64,000 nucleotides of DNA from Saururus chinensis (Eukaryota > Streptophyta > Magnoliopsida > Piperales > Saururaceae): the NCBI GenBank assembly GCA_035235625.1, contig CP141148.1:29327057-29391056 (forward strand), read 5' to 3'. Every line of letters starts with the position of its first letter. Position 1 is the stretch's first letter. Of this stretch, positions 42,869 through 57,200 are shown in pieces. The position numbers and the translations under genes were made by a program. The notes below the pieces were generated by a model. It was not told the DNA's origin and ran no database searches. It saw only the letters and a list, made by a program, of their open reading frames with translations.

Positions 42869-44849
42869 AACTCAAGGTATGAATTGATCAATGAGGAACT
42901 AAGCCTTGGAGTATTGAATGTATTATCAAAAAAGAAGTAAGAGAATAGAAAATACTAGGTTGAAAGCTAGGGTTCAATAGGCAATTAAACAAGCTTCCAT
43001 CACTTCGTTTATCACGAAACACATGTACTTATAGTGTTAAGAGGTTTAAAAAAGAATTTGGATGGCCAAATTAGAAATCAAATCAGAAAAAATTAGAAAA
43101 TTTCCCCAAAGGACAATTTGATCGAGCTTTAGAAATTTTATCCAAGAACTCAACCTACTAGAAACTGCTTAGGCCATGGGTAGTCGATCGATCTACTTGC
43201 AACAAATTATCTTGTATGTTAAAGTTAATTTTGACTTTTTCTAACTTTATGGACAACTTCACTATGATACATAAAGAATAAAATAAAGCTAAAAAAGTTA
43301 TCCAATAATGTGTATACTCATGATTTCAAGCACTTTAGGTGAAAACCTTCACAAGGGCTTGATTTGACTTTAATTTCTTTGAATGTTAAATCTTCAAATT
43401 CCATTGTTGATCTTGATCGCTTAGACAACCATAAAAATTCTAAGTTATATAGTAGATTCACTTAAATACATATAACAAGTATTTTGTTATGGAATTGACT
43501 AATACAATACATGCTTTTCCCTTATAGAAGTGACCAACGGTAGGCCATTGATGACTACTAGCCAACAATCCAAGCTAGGAATTTTAGAACCAATATGGAA
43601 AGTGGGAAGTGATGGCGCATTTTTAGGGGGAGGAGAAGATTTGTGGGATCTTACTATGGAGGAAGATCCCAAACTAAAATGGCAAGGGCAAAGTCAGAGC
43701 TCTAACCTTTGAAAATTATTATTGTGGAGTCATGTAGCTCCAATATTTTTCCTCATTAGTACAATGTTGTGCCCCCCCGGGTCTTTTTCTAGCTCTGTTC
43801 CTAGGCAAGGGTGTTCAGGTGGTGAAGTTTTGTCACTCATCCATCATGAGAAATTGGTGGTGCATGTATTAGTGCACAATGTCTATGCAAAAATAGTATG
43901 TGAGTGAAGTGTGTGTGCTTATGTACTTGTCATCTATTAGGGTCATATGGGTCTTACCAAATGATAGCTTTGACTATATGCTATTTGAGTGTGCGTGAAC
44001 ATAACAACTAGTACAAGCCTCGTTCACACGAACAACAAGAACAATAATGGACAAGTAATAGAAATATAGAAATAGAAAGAAACAACGAGATTTACCACGT
44101 GATTCAACAATGCCTACCTCCACTAGCGGTTAAATCAAATTCCACTTAGTATAATACACTATCATATTACAAAAAAAAGGAACCTCTTCTATCCTCTTTA
44201 AGAAAGCCCTTGAAGTGCTCTTACAAAGAAGAAAAAATATCCACTTTTCTCCCTAATAGTGATATTCCCACAAAAAAAACTCACATAAGAGTTTTGATTG
44301 GACTTCACAAGTGAGCCCTATACAAAGTTCACATGGCCTCACTTATCTAGACCAATTAAAATTCATGTGTGAGTTTTTGATGTGAAAATATCATTTTTCT
44401 TTGTCCATAAAAATGATGCTCATAATCCATTCTCTTTGCCATTTGATAAAGAAAAAAAAAATTTCACAACATGACAAATCTACCACCAAGTGCACACTTA
44501 TATAACAATGCAATGTCAGTTGAGAAAAGAAACTCATAATAGGACTTTATTTTGTCCTTTTCCTTATGCACACTCACGTGACTCCTTTCCTTCTCACATA
44601 GTTAGATGACGTCAATCCAAGATGGAAGCGGTGTTGACGCCACAGGCTTGAGAAACACATTGTGACAATCTTCACATTGACTTGAATTCTATAAGGCACA
44701 TGAAAGAAGAATTTGTATTTACTTTGACCTGGAAACATGTGCCTTCATGTACTCCATCTTGAATACAACATCCTTCTACTTGTAGTTGATGCTCTTCAAG
44801 CCCGATATATCAATGTCACTAGTCTTATATAAGAAATATTGTTGTTTCT
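42869..44849. other. Non-coding stretch, perhaps including LTR sequence of the copia remnant
   Basis: No host gene recognised. The copia remnant reads toward lower coordinates, so its 3' LTR could lie within about 44000-44830, but TG/CA ends were not identified. Confidence 0.3.
44258..44394. mobile_element. MITE, second copy of the 16375 family (~137 bp)
   Basis: The ends form a long imperfect inverted repeat of about 44 bp: AGTGATATTCCCACA...CTCACAT...GATTGG against AATGATATTTTCACA...CTCACACATG...AATTGG. The core ACAAAGTTCACATGG...CTCACTTAT is shared with 16375-16521. Confidence 0.7.
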
Positions 44850-45830
44850 AGCACCGAGCCTCAAGCTAGAAGACACAATGAGGTTGCATAGAATCTCAAC
44901 TTCTCACTAGGACTAACCTTAGTAGACATATATGCTGCATTCTCCTTTGTACATTGTTTGTCAAACTTGATGATGCTCTCCCCCACTAGTTAACAGATAT
45001 AGCGGTACCTTATGCCATTATGCACGAGGTAGGCATGAAACACTGCAACACTCTAAACTATACAATGGACTAATATCTTGCTCTTTGGCCAACTTTTTTA
45101 GAAAATTTTAAAGCAAGGACAACTACTTACTAGCATCTTAGCCTTCATAGTTGACAAAACAACAATCTTTGTAGCCTTGACATCTTTGAGATAACTACAA
45201 CTACACTACATAATGCAAAAACATAGCTGGTAGTACATTGCCTTCCATTCGCCTGCTATATATGTATTTATATAACATTGTAACTCCACCTTAGTTCATT
45301 TACAAACTAAAGTCAGATTATTAATACCCTATAAGTACCTACTAATCCACTTCACAATTCTCTAATATTCCTGTACAAGATTACTCATAAATCTAACCAC
45401 AACTCCCACTATATAAAAAATGTCTAGCCTAGTACTTACCATGACATATATAAAACTACCCATTGTCAATTCATATATCAACTTAGCCTACAATTGAAAT
45501 GAGTCAAGGGTATGCTGACTAACTTAACTATGTGCATGTTGAACTTTTATAACACCTTGTCAACATAATCTACCTAAGAAAGTATCAAATTATATGCTTG
45601 CATATCTCTATTGATCTTCATCGCAATGATTTTGTTTTGTTGCCCTATCATTCTTCATAGAGAACTCTTTAGATAAAACCCTCTTAAGATTCCAAATTTA
45701 TGACATGTTTAATAATGTAATCAACATATCATTCTCATATAATAACAACACAATATAAGAATATCTTAATTACCTTATGTAGCAACAATACTTAGCCTCA
45801 AAATTCACATAATCTATCTTAAATATAAAA
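44850..45830 (-). pseudogene. Ty1/copia RT and RNase H remnant
   Basis: On the minus strand from about 45750 downward one reads YVDDMLITLLN (the RT YVDD box), then LKRVLSKEFSMKND, LIYELTMGSFIYVMVSTRLD (family VGSLMYAMVCTRPD), a VVRFMSN then W-RYL segment, an RNase H block KIVVLSTMKAK (family ALSTTEAE), and finally KFDKQCTKENAAYMSTKVSP with SEKLRF (family DMMTKxLPxxKF). The catalytic YVDD is kept, but the ALSTTEAE motif is altered and frame changes and stops occur throughout. Integrase and gag were not found. Confidence 0.7.
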
Positions 45831-46270
45831 TTGTCAAATTTTGATGTTAACAAATATAGGGCTTGTGTTTGACCACATTTGCAAATCATTTGAGGCTTAT
45901 GGTTCATTTTAGTTGAAATCAAGTTTGGATGCACTTATTTTGTATTTTATTTAATTTTTTCACAAATGGCATAATTGGATTTTTATTTGGCTACAAATGC
46001 TATGCAAATCCTCTCATTTTATATAAATGTTTCACAAATGTACATCTAAATATAAAATTATGCTTAAAAGCCTAGAAATAAGCATTACACATGTTGAGGC
46101 ACAAGCCGCGTAACAATAACCACCCACTTGTTATTATCTATATAACATGAGGTCAAGCATCTTCAATGTCAGATTTCAATCCGATGACATACAAGTTACA
46201 TGCCTTCTTATGCCATCGAATCTCAATTTAATGGCCTACGATGCCCAAGCTCCTAACTTTTTCCACTGTT
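45831..46270. other. AT-rich spacer upstream of NUP107
   Basis: No coding frame recognised. The sequence becomes GC-richer from about 46260 toward the gene start. Confidence 0.4.
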
Positions 46271-46289
46271 CTTACGTCCCCCACGTAAG
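46271..46289. promoter_or_regulatory. Inverted repeat CTTACGT-N5-ACGTAAG upstream of NUP107
   Basis: Two 7-bp arms are exactly inverted around CCCCC, each with an ACGT core of the kind bound by plant bZIP or bHLH factors. It is about 280 bp before the ATG. Function is inferred. Confidence 0.35.
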
Positions 46290-46342
46290 GGCGCCAAATG
46301 GTCACATACACCCCTCCTTTTGAAATTTAAAATTCAAGAGTG

Positions 46343-46396
46343 CATGAATTCATTCGGTCATCACGAACCCGGATGATATGACCGAATTAATTCATG
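46343..46396. promoter_or_regulatory. Long near-perfect inverted repeat upstream of NUP107
   Basis: The left arm CATGAATTCATTCGGTCAT and the right arm, whose reverse complement is CATGAATTAATTCGGTCAT, differ at one of these 19 positions, around an 11-16-nt centre. It sits about 170-220 bp before the NUP107 ATG, so it may be in the promoter or 5' leader. It could equally be a small MITE remnant. Confidence 0.4.
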
Positions 46397-46535
46397 TCCG
46401 AGATCCGTCTAACCGAACTCCACTAACTATACGGGTCGCAATCGGACCCCTAGGGCTTTAGGCTCTCCGAATTTCGTTCCCTCCCACCTCCCCGTCTGCC
46501 TTCAATATCCTCCCACTGTTAGCTGTAAAGCCCTC

Positions 46536-46543
46536 TTAGGGTT
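46536..46543. promoter_or_regulatory. Telo-box-like motif just before the NUP107 ATG
   Basis: TTAGGGTT (AACCCTAA on the other strand) lies 24 bp before the start codon. Telo-boxes are frequent near transcription starts of plant housekeeping genes. An 8-bp motif can occur by chance. Confidence 0.3.
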
Positions 46544-46566
46544 CACATCACTTGGCGTTTGCTGTT

Positions 46567-48159
46567 ATGGATATGGACGATGCTTCCCATCCGAGCTACT
46601 TCGACCCCGAATTCAGCGGCAGGGAGAAGTATCGTCGCTACAGGCTCGTTCTCCTTCTCCGCCTCCTCCTTTTTCTTCTATAGAAAGTGTGGACTTAGGC
46701 AAGAAACAGTACATGCGTTTGTTGTAAATATTTGATTGTTTAAGACAAATGCCATCGAAGATTTATGAGTTGGAAGTGGAAATGCTTTGCCCAAATTACG
46801 TATATTACTGGTTGTGCTGTTCTTCAGTGGTAATGCTGAGAAAGAAAATGCCTCTGAAGTATGCGATATGGACTGAGAGTGGTGCCAAAGTTGTTGCTAT
46901 GCGGCAGTCCATGGCTATGCTATGCTGCATTGTTCATTAGTTCTGAATAGATGCATTTTTCTCATTGTGTCATTGCATGATGCAGTCTAAGAGCTGTTGG
47001 CATGGCCACATCCATAGGGTGTCCATGCTGCAAATTGACACTTCAACTGGTTTTGTTAGGCTCTGTTTAATTCTGCAATATGACTGCTATACAGGAACAG
47101 GAAAAGGCCATCGTTATATAATGCTGCACTTGTTCAGGAAGCTTCGGCATCGAAACTTGCCGAAGCTAGTTATCTTTACTATGGGGATATCTCTCAAAGG
47201 CCGCGTAATACTGCAATTCTTCTGGAAGGAATCAAACAGGAGGCTGAGGCACCGGAATTTGATGGATTTGAAGGAGCATCAGATGGGATGATGTCTTCAT
47301 CTAAGAGAAGAACATCAGTTGATGGTTTGGGAGTCATTGAGCAGGACAGTGGTGTGGAATCAGATCATCTGATTGGAAGTCCATTGCAGATATCCTGCAA
47401 GCTTGAGGATGAGTCTCTAGCAGATGGCGGGGAGACAACTTTTGGCTTGTTTGCATCTCTACTTGATTCTGCCCTTCAAGGTTCACAATCAATTTTTTTT
47501 TTTCAATGAGTGTGATTCTTTTTGCAGTTATGTTGGATGCTACTACTGTTTCTTGTTTTATTACTTCTCTTTTTGCATTTACAAATTTCCTATGTTGGAT
47601 CAGTCACGAATATCTATTATACTTAGATATACTGTTTCAGGATTGATGCCATTTTCGGATCTGATTTTGCGGTTTGAGAAGGTGTGCCGGGAAGTAGCTG
47701 AATCAATCAAGTAGGTATACCTTGATCTAACATATTATTAGTAACACTTTGTTGTGTCACATGGCTTTCTGTCATGCTTTTCATAGAAACTTTTTTTATA
47801 TTCATATAAACTGCAAAGTGAAGAACATTTTTTGAGTTATGAATTTTTATTTGCACCACAAGTTTTTTGTTCAATGTTAGTATTGATCACTGATGCCTTG
47901 ATGCTTAAAAAATCTTGATGATTTTATTGTTTGTGTTTTTTTCGAAGAGATTGAAATTGCTTTATCGGACTATGCCAAAGTAAGAAAAGCATAATTCTTC
48001 ATAAATATGCTAATGATAAATTGTTGGAGCCAAAACGATATTAGTACTTCATCCCAAGGTACATAATCTCAGATTTCGGGCTTGTCTCAGTTGGCCAAAG
48101 AGAAGAGATCTTGGAGAGATCATGTAAAATGACCTCACCATCTTGGTCATCTCAAGAAA

Positions 48160-48203
<44 letters not shown>

Positions 48204-51200
48204 ACAACCCAAGTACTACATATAGAAATACTAACAATCATACATTAAGTAAAAAATGTGAGAAGATACATCTAAATAAAGTGTAGAAGTCTGTAATTGC
48301 CGACAACAGATATGAAATTGCCGGTAGTTCATGTTGCCTACCAACAATTTCAGATCTGCTGCTTGCAGTGAACCCATCGGCAGTTCAGATTATGAAGGGA
48401 ACAAAAAAGAAGAAAGAAGAAGAAAGGAGGAAGCAGAAGGAGAAAAGAGGAAGAAGAAGAAGAAATGACTAATCTTTGTCATTGTCAACAATTTGAATTC
48501 AAGGGAAATAATAGGGCCCAACTTACATCAATCATTGAATTGAAATAATTGAAGCACCAATAGAGTGGTGGTTAGGCCCTTTTAGTTGTTTTTTTACTGT
48601 TTTTTGTGTAAGAAATTGGTGAGAAATGGCAAGTCTAGATGAGAAATTGGTGAAAAATTACTGAGATCAGCGAGACATTACCGAGACCATGTAGATAGGC
48701 AAAACAACCTGGTTACATGGTCTCTTGCCTTTGTATCCCTATCAAGACCGAGATGAGAGATCTTGCAAGATTGAAAACCTTAGTTCATCCATCGCATGAC
48801 ATGATTTCACACACATAAAAGTTAGTGTTCTTTGATTGTATTGAGCACCTCTTAAGTTTCATAGAATATATCGCTTAATGTCCATATACGTGGTCACAGG
48901 GGTATACTCTCTAGAATGACATTGGAGACTTGTCCAAGAGTATCACTCATGGGAAGGGGGGGCAAATGTGTCTGCTCATGCGTATAACAGATGTATCATA
49001 AAATTGAGGATAATTACTTAACTCTTTTTCTTTCTTTTATTGTTTTTGAATTTTTTATTCTTCATAAGCTAGTGCATCTTGCTGATGACTGGGTGGTTTG
49101 GTCCTCTTTAAATTGAGTCAGGCTATGCATGTCATGGCTAACTACTCACATGTGTTTTTTTCTGTATATGTGCCCTCTGGCTTTACTTTGTAGTTTCATC
49201 TCCTTTTTCTCTTCTTACTATGGAAATCTTTCTCTCTAAAATTAGAAAAGGCTGAGCAATGCATATGTCTAATTTAGTATTGCTTAATTTTTTTACTTTC
49301 CCATTTAGTCTTCTAGCTTTTATTGGTTTCTTTGCTATAAAGAAAAATACACCCAAATTGAGCAGCTTTTTTCTGATGGTGGGATCATTAGGTTCAAATT
49401 CACTTGTCGTCGACTCAGATACATCGTAGATAAACAATACTAGAGTACTGAATACTTATCTATGTGCAGCATTCCATTGTGTGAGTGGAGCACGACTAGT
49501 TTATTGTCCTTAATGTTGAGACAGTGTTGTTCTCCAATATTTACACTATTGTAACGCATCTTTAGTAGTATCTGAAACTGTTACTTGCTTATCTTCAATG
49601 CTTTTGATCAGATGGAGGATGTATAATTTTGAATTATTTGACCTTGTGTAGATACGGGACTACTGGAAGACACCGAATTGTTGAGGATAAGTTACTGAGG
49701 CGGAAGTCTAGATTGTTGTTGGATGAAGCTGCTTCATGGTCCCTTCTCTGGTATCTCTTTGGAAAAGGTGTCTTTTTTATGCCTTTTTAGGACCTCTTAT
49801 TTGGTATCTGCCTGGTTTGTTTGGGTTCCCTGTCTTTATACATCAGATATAAAGATGCCTGGGGGAAATGCATGATATATAAGAGTTCAGGCTTTGTTAG
49901 GTACATTGTCAGGAACTTAAGCTTGAGTTATCTAAAGGATAAGTTGGTGTATCCCAGCCTATAGAATGGAACCTTAATCAGAGGCTTTTTATCCCAACAA
50001 AAAACAAGAGCACAAGTGATGATCAGAGTTCGAATTTGGACTAACAGCCAAGCATGAAGTTAACACAAAAACAAAAATAAAAAACACAAACAAACTGATA
50101 TACAAAGTCCCCAGACTAGCAAAGAGTGTCCCATAAGATTAGGTAAAACACAAGGTGGCAAATATAGTTGGGAGCATATTCACGTAGCCAAAGTGATGGA
50201 TATTGGACATTTGTTCTGGAGCAGGGTAGATTATGGAAGAAAGGGACCCCAAATACTAGGTGAGGGAAGAAAGGATGCCTAAATGCAGGCAAAAAAATTT
50301 AGGTAGTAAAATTTAATTTATTCAAAAGAAGGGAATTAATTATGATTAGTTTTTGGGTAGGGAAGTGCTTGATTATCTGAATTTTTATTTTTATTTGAAA
50401 CCTTTATAGTAATTGAACATTTAGTCTCCTTGAGTTAATTCCTTAGGCTTATAGAAGGTGACTCCCCCTAGAAGAAGCAAACCTTAGAGGCTGTCCCCCT
50501 TTAAATGGACAGCTCTTGCTATTTTTATTCTTTTCACTTTTGCTCTCCAAATTTTGTCAAATTCCGGGTGCTTCATGTCTAAATTAGTCACAATTAGTTC
50601 TGTGGTCCGTCTTGGATCACTTTGGCAGGTTTGGCCTGTTGGATAACTTGGCATGATAGTCTGTTTGGGCTTGAGATCCAATGTTGGGCCGTTCCTAAAT
50701 GGCTTGAACTTTTGAGGCTACACAGTTTTTAATTTGGTATTACCGTATTAGAGGAGGGAGGTCCAGGGTTTGATCCTTGCCCCCACATTTGCATGTTCTG
50801 TTCCCGTTCACAGTTGACAAGTTGAACTTGACAAGCTGAACTTAACATATTGGGGTTGAGCTTAGGCGTCTGACAGCATCTGAAATCAGAAGTAATTGGA
50901 CCTTGACAATATAATTAGAACAAGCTCTAGTTTTCATAACTCTACCAACTCTGCAGTGAAGCTGAATATGTGTGCCCTTAGTTTAGCTAATCTAAAGTTG
51001 CAGCTAAGCATAATATGTCCTGTAAAAGAGTTATGACTCTTGAACCTACAATAATGAAATATGCGTACTGGTGGCTTTCTCTGCTTATCCTAACATTTGT
51101 TCCTCTTTCCTCTACAGGGACTGAAGAAATACCTGAAAGCTTAAAACTGGTAGGAAAATATTGTCATATTGTTTTTGTTGTAAACTTGCAGATTTGAAAT

Positions 51201-54200
51201 TGTTGGAAATCATCATAGGATATATACTATCTTTTTTTTTCCAGTCTCCAACAACTTCGCATTTGGCAGCTTGTCATTTTGTTGTGGATGACCATGCTGC
51301 TCAGCTGTGCCTTCGTATCATTCAATGGCTAGAAGGAATTTCTTCATATGCGCTTGATATGGAGAAGAAGGTAGATCTCTTTCTCCTCCCCCCAATCTCC
51401 CTCTACCCAGCTACATTTATTGTTGCTTGGCAGTCTTTGAAAGAAAGTGCTTATATGTCTTGTTACTGGTTCTCAAATGACTTTAAAGCATGTACTTGTG
51501 GGTTTCTTGTGTCTCTAAGTCTTGCTGCAGAGGTTATTTAGTTGTTAAAGCCTTTGTTATAATTTCAGTTTTGTAGTTGAAGTGGCATTTTGTAAGTTCC
51601 AACCTCTATCGCCTAGCTGAAAAAATGTTTTGTTAAGTGTGAAAAGGTAATTTCAGCTCAGCCTGTTGATTTTCAAAATATGGTCCCTACCAATATTTGT
51701 TGAGGGTGGGACCAAGGGAAATAGAATGGCACTTCAATCTCACCATCCAATTAACGGTTGAGATTGCATTTTCTAATTTGGGCCCCTAGAGGTGTAAGAT
51801 AGGTTCAGGAAATTCGGGGTCATTCCAATATGTGGGTCTATTTATTTAACCTCATCAAATTTTAGTCATTGATTTGGGGTTGAAACTTTGATCTGCCTTG
51901 TTAAGCAGGTCCTACTCATAAATATGGGCCCAAACTTCACAAGGACCATAACCCCGTCATTTGCCACTCATCATTCTTGTTGGTTGTTGAAAAGACAGAA
52001 TAGAGTAATTTGAAGGAGTACTAGGTTTTGTCAACCTTAAATAGCTTGGTATATAGTGATGGATCAAATAGCTTGTGGATATTTTAAGTGTGAATGACAA
52101 CTAGCTTGTTTAGTTATTCAATGTTCATTTTGAGTTTTCCTGTTTGTGCATTTGATAGGCACTTTTAGATCTATTTGGTGAAACAAATTTAACACCTTTA
52201 TACTGATTTATAATTGATACTACTTGGCCATCTGTATTTTCATTAATGCCCATGGATGAGAAGAGAACTACCTTGTGCGTTTACGCTAGTGTTTAATGGT
52301 CACTCATTACCATACTCAGAGACTTTTGTTTCTGATGCTAAGTTTTTAGTAACTTTTGTTATTAATGCATTAAAGATTACATAGACCTTAATGCATGACA
52401 TTTGGTTAATTGTACAGGTCAGAGGATGCCATGTTGGTTCTTATCTTCCTAGCTCTGGTGTCTGGCATCATACGCAAAGGTTTCTCAAGAAAGAGAAGAC
52501 TGATCCGTCTATCATTCAACACTTGGACTTTGATGCACCAACACGTGAAGTAGCTCAAAGCCTTCCTGAAGATAAAGTACTTATTTTCTCTTGGTTTGCT
52601 TCTTCCATAATCTCCTAATGTCTGATGCATATCCATTTAAGCAATGGACAACTATTTTGCTCAAAGTAGGTTCTTTGGTATTCACATTCGAGCATGAAGT
52701 GGATATGCTAGGTATGAACTTTGAATTGTCTAAACCGGTTTTGCTGTGTTTTAACTTACCTTCTTGGAAGAGCTCATTTTTAAGTTGATATGACGCCTGC
52801 TGATAGTAGTATCTCCTTGACTTGAAGCAGGCTTTTTGGAATTTTGTTTGGCCTGAGCAAAAATGAAAGAAATTTTCATGGTTTTAGGTTCTATCACAGT
52901 TCAATTAAGCACGCATTATAATTTCCCTCAGCTAGTTAGCCACTTTACTTAAAAGCTTAAGTTGTTAAGGAAGCAATAGCTATTGACACTGTCCAAACTT
53001 ACACTCCCTTGCACACACCGCTAAGTTATTGCACATGAAAAAACGCAGGGGGGCAAGGCACATTAACAACTTTTAATGCTACTTCCTCAGGATTTGAACC
53101 CATAACTTTTCTTCTATTAGCATCTTAGTTGACCACTGCATCTAAAACCTTATCTGTTAAGGGATTGACTGTTAGTATTAACCTCATAAACTACTGCAAA
53201 TGTGGGAAGGTACCTCTTGCATGTTTGAGTTGTCACTTTTGGGTCAGTTATGCCAAATGCCCTGTGTTGATGTGCAATGAAGTGGCAACAATTTGTGTTG
53301 AGCCTTGCCATTTGTTTGAAGCACATTTAAAGGACAGATGTGTGTTAAGTTCTATTGTATCAATGAACTGGGGAGGCCATTTGTATTCATTTGCAATGAA
53401 GTTTCCAACAATTTGTGTTAATCCTTACTATTAGTGAAGCAGGATTTACAAAAGGTTGAAGTTTCTAAATTTTGCAAATTTTTTCTACCACTTTGTTGAA
53501 GATGCCATATCTGTTGATTTGCATGAAATTTTTGTCTGTTTGCATTTTGTCTTGCCATTTGTTTGAAGCTGGTTAAAGGAAGGTGGGGCTGTGTAGAAGT
53601 GGGGGGAATTGTATTTATTCTCCTTAAACTATTACTGTAACCTGTTTATAAGTTTTAACATTTTTGTATGCTCTTCATATATAAAGGAATAAACGTTTGA
53701 GTGTGCATTATTAAGTGTGTGAAGCTTGGTGACAGCAAATGACCAAGTGAAACTCGTCTTGTCAACCCTAAATAGTTTACACCTGTATTATTTACCTGAG
53801 AAACTCAATTTTGTTGAAGAACCATTATATGAAATTATTCCTTGCTGAAACTATGAATATCTACCATCAGAAACAAGATGAGTCCCTTCTTGAAGATACT
53901 TGGCTTCTATTGAAGGCAGGAAGACTTGAAGAGGCATGTGAGCTATGCCGATCTGCTGGACAGGTAAATATCTGACCAATTTGAGTTAATAAATACTAGC
54001 AAAAATGCACATGCATTATGCGTGTAAATATAGGTTAAATAAGATAAAATTTAACAAATTAGAAATAAAATATATATTGAACAAAGGTCTCTCTTGCATG
54101 CTATAGTTATAATACATTGCGTTGAGGATCACAATGATCATTTGTTATACATACAAGCTCTATATTAACCCATATACACTCGTAGGTTAATTGTAAATCC

Positions 54201-57200
54201 AAATCTTATAGGTTAAATGTTAGGGCTTTAAAAATACGTAAATTCAAATATATAATCATTATCAAGTAGCGCCTTTTCCCAACAATTTGGGGTTGGGGAC
54301 ATGGATCTTACGCCTCTATTCTAGCCTGTTTTGTGCTGAATGTATATGATATATATAAATCTAAAACATATTATTGAGAAATATGTTAAATACGTGTGGC
54401 CATCAAAAAAGTTGAAGAAAACATAGCCATGTAGGATCTTATTTGATAGAGCGTGTTGAGAGCTTTCTAATGATAACAAGAATGCGAGAATCCGAGTTCA
54501 GGAGTGCAAGATATAATATTATAAAGTTAAAATTAACATAATGTAAAAAATAGGGTTCTAATATATTTGACTTTTTAGGGATTAGAATAGGTCAAATAGG
54601 GGTAAAATATAGATTAATGGTATAAAACATGGGTCAAATCGTCTGACTTTAAAAGTTCTATAGTACACCGGTTTGCTTTATATTATAGTGTGATGACCTT
54701 TTTCAATTTCTTTTCTGGAAGCCATGGAGAGCTGCAACTCTATGCCCATTTGGTGAGGTGGATCATTTTCCATCAGTTGAAGCTTTGGAAAAACATGGAA
54801 AAAATCGGTCTTTGCAGGCATTAGAATTAGAAAATGGAATCGGGCATCAATGGCGTCTTTGGAGGTGGGCTTCTTATTGTGCATCTGAGGTAGGCATTCT
54901 AAGGTTTGAACTACCTTTTATTTACCTTATGACTGAAATAGGTGTTTCTAAGTTCATAGTTGGACATCGTCTTTGTTTTGACAGAAAATTGCACAGCAAG
55001 ATGGTGGAAAATATGAAGCTGCTGTTTATGCTGCTTCAAGTAGTAACATAAAGCGCCTGCTTCCTGTCTGTATGGACTGGGAGGTGAAATTCATAATAAT
55101 ATTACTCTTTGTGCTGATCTCTTTCTTTTTTGTGTATATGCATTAATCTTTAGTTTTGTAGCAAGTTAAGTCGTTTTCTTTTATTTGCACAAATCATAGT
55201 TACCGGAAATGCACAGGAAGTGACTGAAATGCATCTCACTGGAAACACATTCCTGAATTTGTGAATGCATTTCTAGAATAGGAGAACATGTTTCCAATGT
55301 TTTTTATTTTTTATTAAGAGAATTTCTAGGTGCATGATCATTTACCAAATTTAGAGGTAGGCTTTATATTTGTTGGTCCCTTAAGATTTGGAACATTGTA
55401 AACAAATCATCCATCATTACTATGGATGTAAAATAATCCTGCAGATTTGTTACTTTTTTTCTTTTTAATTTCTTCCATCTTACAAATTGAACTGAAAGCA
55501 TTAATTGAAGTTAGTTGTTGACATGATACCACTCTGAATTGACTTTTATTATGGCGACTTGAACAATTCTAATCTAAACAGTAACTTATTATCATTTCGT
55601 GAAATGTTGCCAATTTCTATGCTTTGCATTGTATGTATGTAACAGCTTAGTTTGGCCCCTCTGATCTCCGTGAGTTTGAGAATCTATTACTGTCTTAAAA
55701 GTTTAATGTATACATACTTAGCATTTAAATTAACGGTGGCCATTTACTGGATTATGTAATGCTAGCCCATGCATAAATTGCGTATTATTATTAGATAATT
55801 TTTCTTTACAAATACAAATATTCTAGTTCTAAATTAGGCAATGCATATATTAAAAAATGGCTCATAAGATTTCCATAATTAACCCAAGAGAGCCGAGAAA
55901 ATATAAAAAAATCCCAAAATATAGGTCAAACTATGACATGAATATAAAAATGTCTATTGTCTTTCGATAATCTGCATATCTGAATGATACAATGTAAGTA
56001 AGATACGAGGACTTAGAAATAAACAAGTGATCATAATTAATTAGAGCCTTTTCCCATCTGCATATCTGATGATACAATGTAAGTAAGATATGAGGACTTA
56101 GAAATAAACAAGTGATCATAATTAATTAGAGCCTTTTCCCAACCATTGAAATAAAATAGTCTGGTGATATGTAAAAATATATTAGGTAATTATGTACTTT
56201 TTGTTTCTAGGTTTAAATGTGATAAAATAGTAGGTTTTACCTTTTTGAACTAAGGTTTTTCCTAATAAATCTTAGATACTAGGGGAAAATATGAAAAATC
56301 ATCAATAATAGGCCAAACTATCAGATTCCTGTAAATGTTAAGATTGTATATCAATAAATCTATATATTTTATACAATATGTAAAGTAAGATACTAGGCCT
56401 GGACAATGTAGAAGTAAAGCAAGAAACACATGAAGAGAGGGGGTGGCAATTCGCAATATTTCCTAGGAAGGAGATTAAAACTAAAAGTTGAATCGTAAAT
56501 TTTGATGTTTACTGAAAACTCGACAGTGGTAGTTCAACTTCTGAGGTCAAAACTGAAAGATTGTTCATTGAAAACAAACATGGGTAAAGACATTAAGCAT
56601 GCTGTACAAATAACACTTTTCTGGAATAAATTAGTAGCTTTTGCCCATAAAAATAAAATTTATAAGCCTTTGAAAACGTTAGAAAGATAATAGTAATTTA
56701 GAAACTTCTCGCTGGGTCATCTTATATGGAGAAGTGAAGTAGTAAACCATCCTCTGTGCACCAAACCAATCATAAGTACTGTGCTTGGAGTGGTACTCCT
56801 GTATGATCTATAGTTTGCAATATTGGTTATTGGAAATATATCGGTGAGCTAAAAAGAAGTATTGGAGAGGTTTGGGAAAATGATATTGGTGACTGAAAAT
56901 GATGTTCTCACATGTATCTTGTTGATTTCAGCATATATTATCATCTAAAGTTTGATAATAATCTCAAACAAATATAACACTACGTGAATACACTTGCACT
57001 AACATAAATCGCACTCGTCACATTGAAATTATGATTAATGATGGAGAAGAACAGGTTTGATGACACTAAGTTTATTGATGACTGCTTCTTGGAAGGGTTT
57101 CATTATCATAATGTAAAATTAAGAACACATTAGTTTAACTCTGTAGTTTAATATTAAAAGACCTACATACCACATAGAAAGATGTATCTAGGCCAAAATG

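Noticed and set aside
50690..50900. SINE in NUP107 intron 4 suggested by GGTTTGATCC
   Set aside because: A box-B-like motif is present, but no convincing box A, tail or target duplication.
54240..54320. Dispersed plant repeat suggested by TTTTCCCAACAATTTGGGGT in NUP107 intron 8
   Set aside because: The motif resembles a common plant repeat, but the ends cannot be defined from this window.
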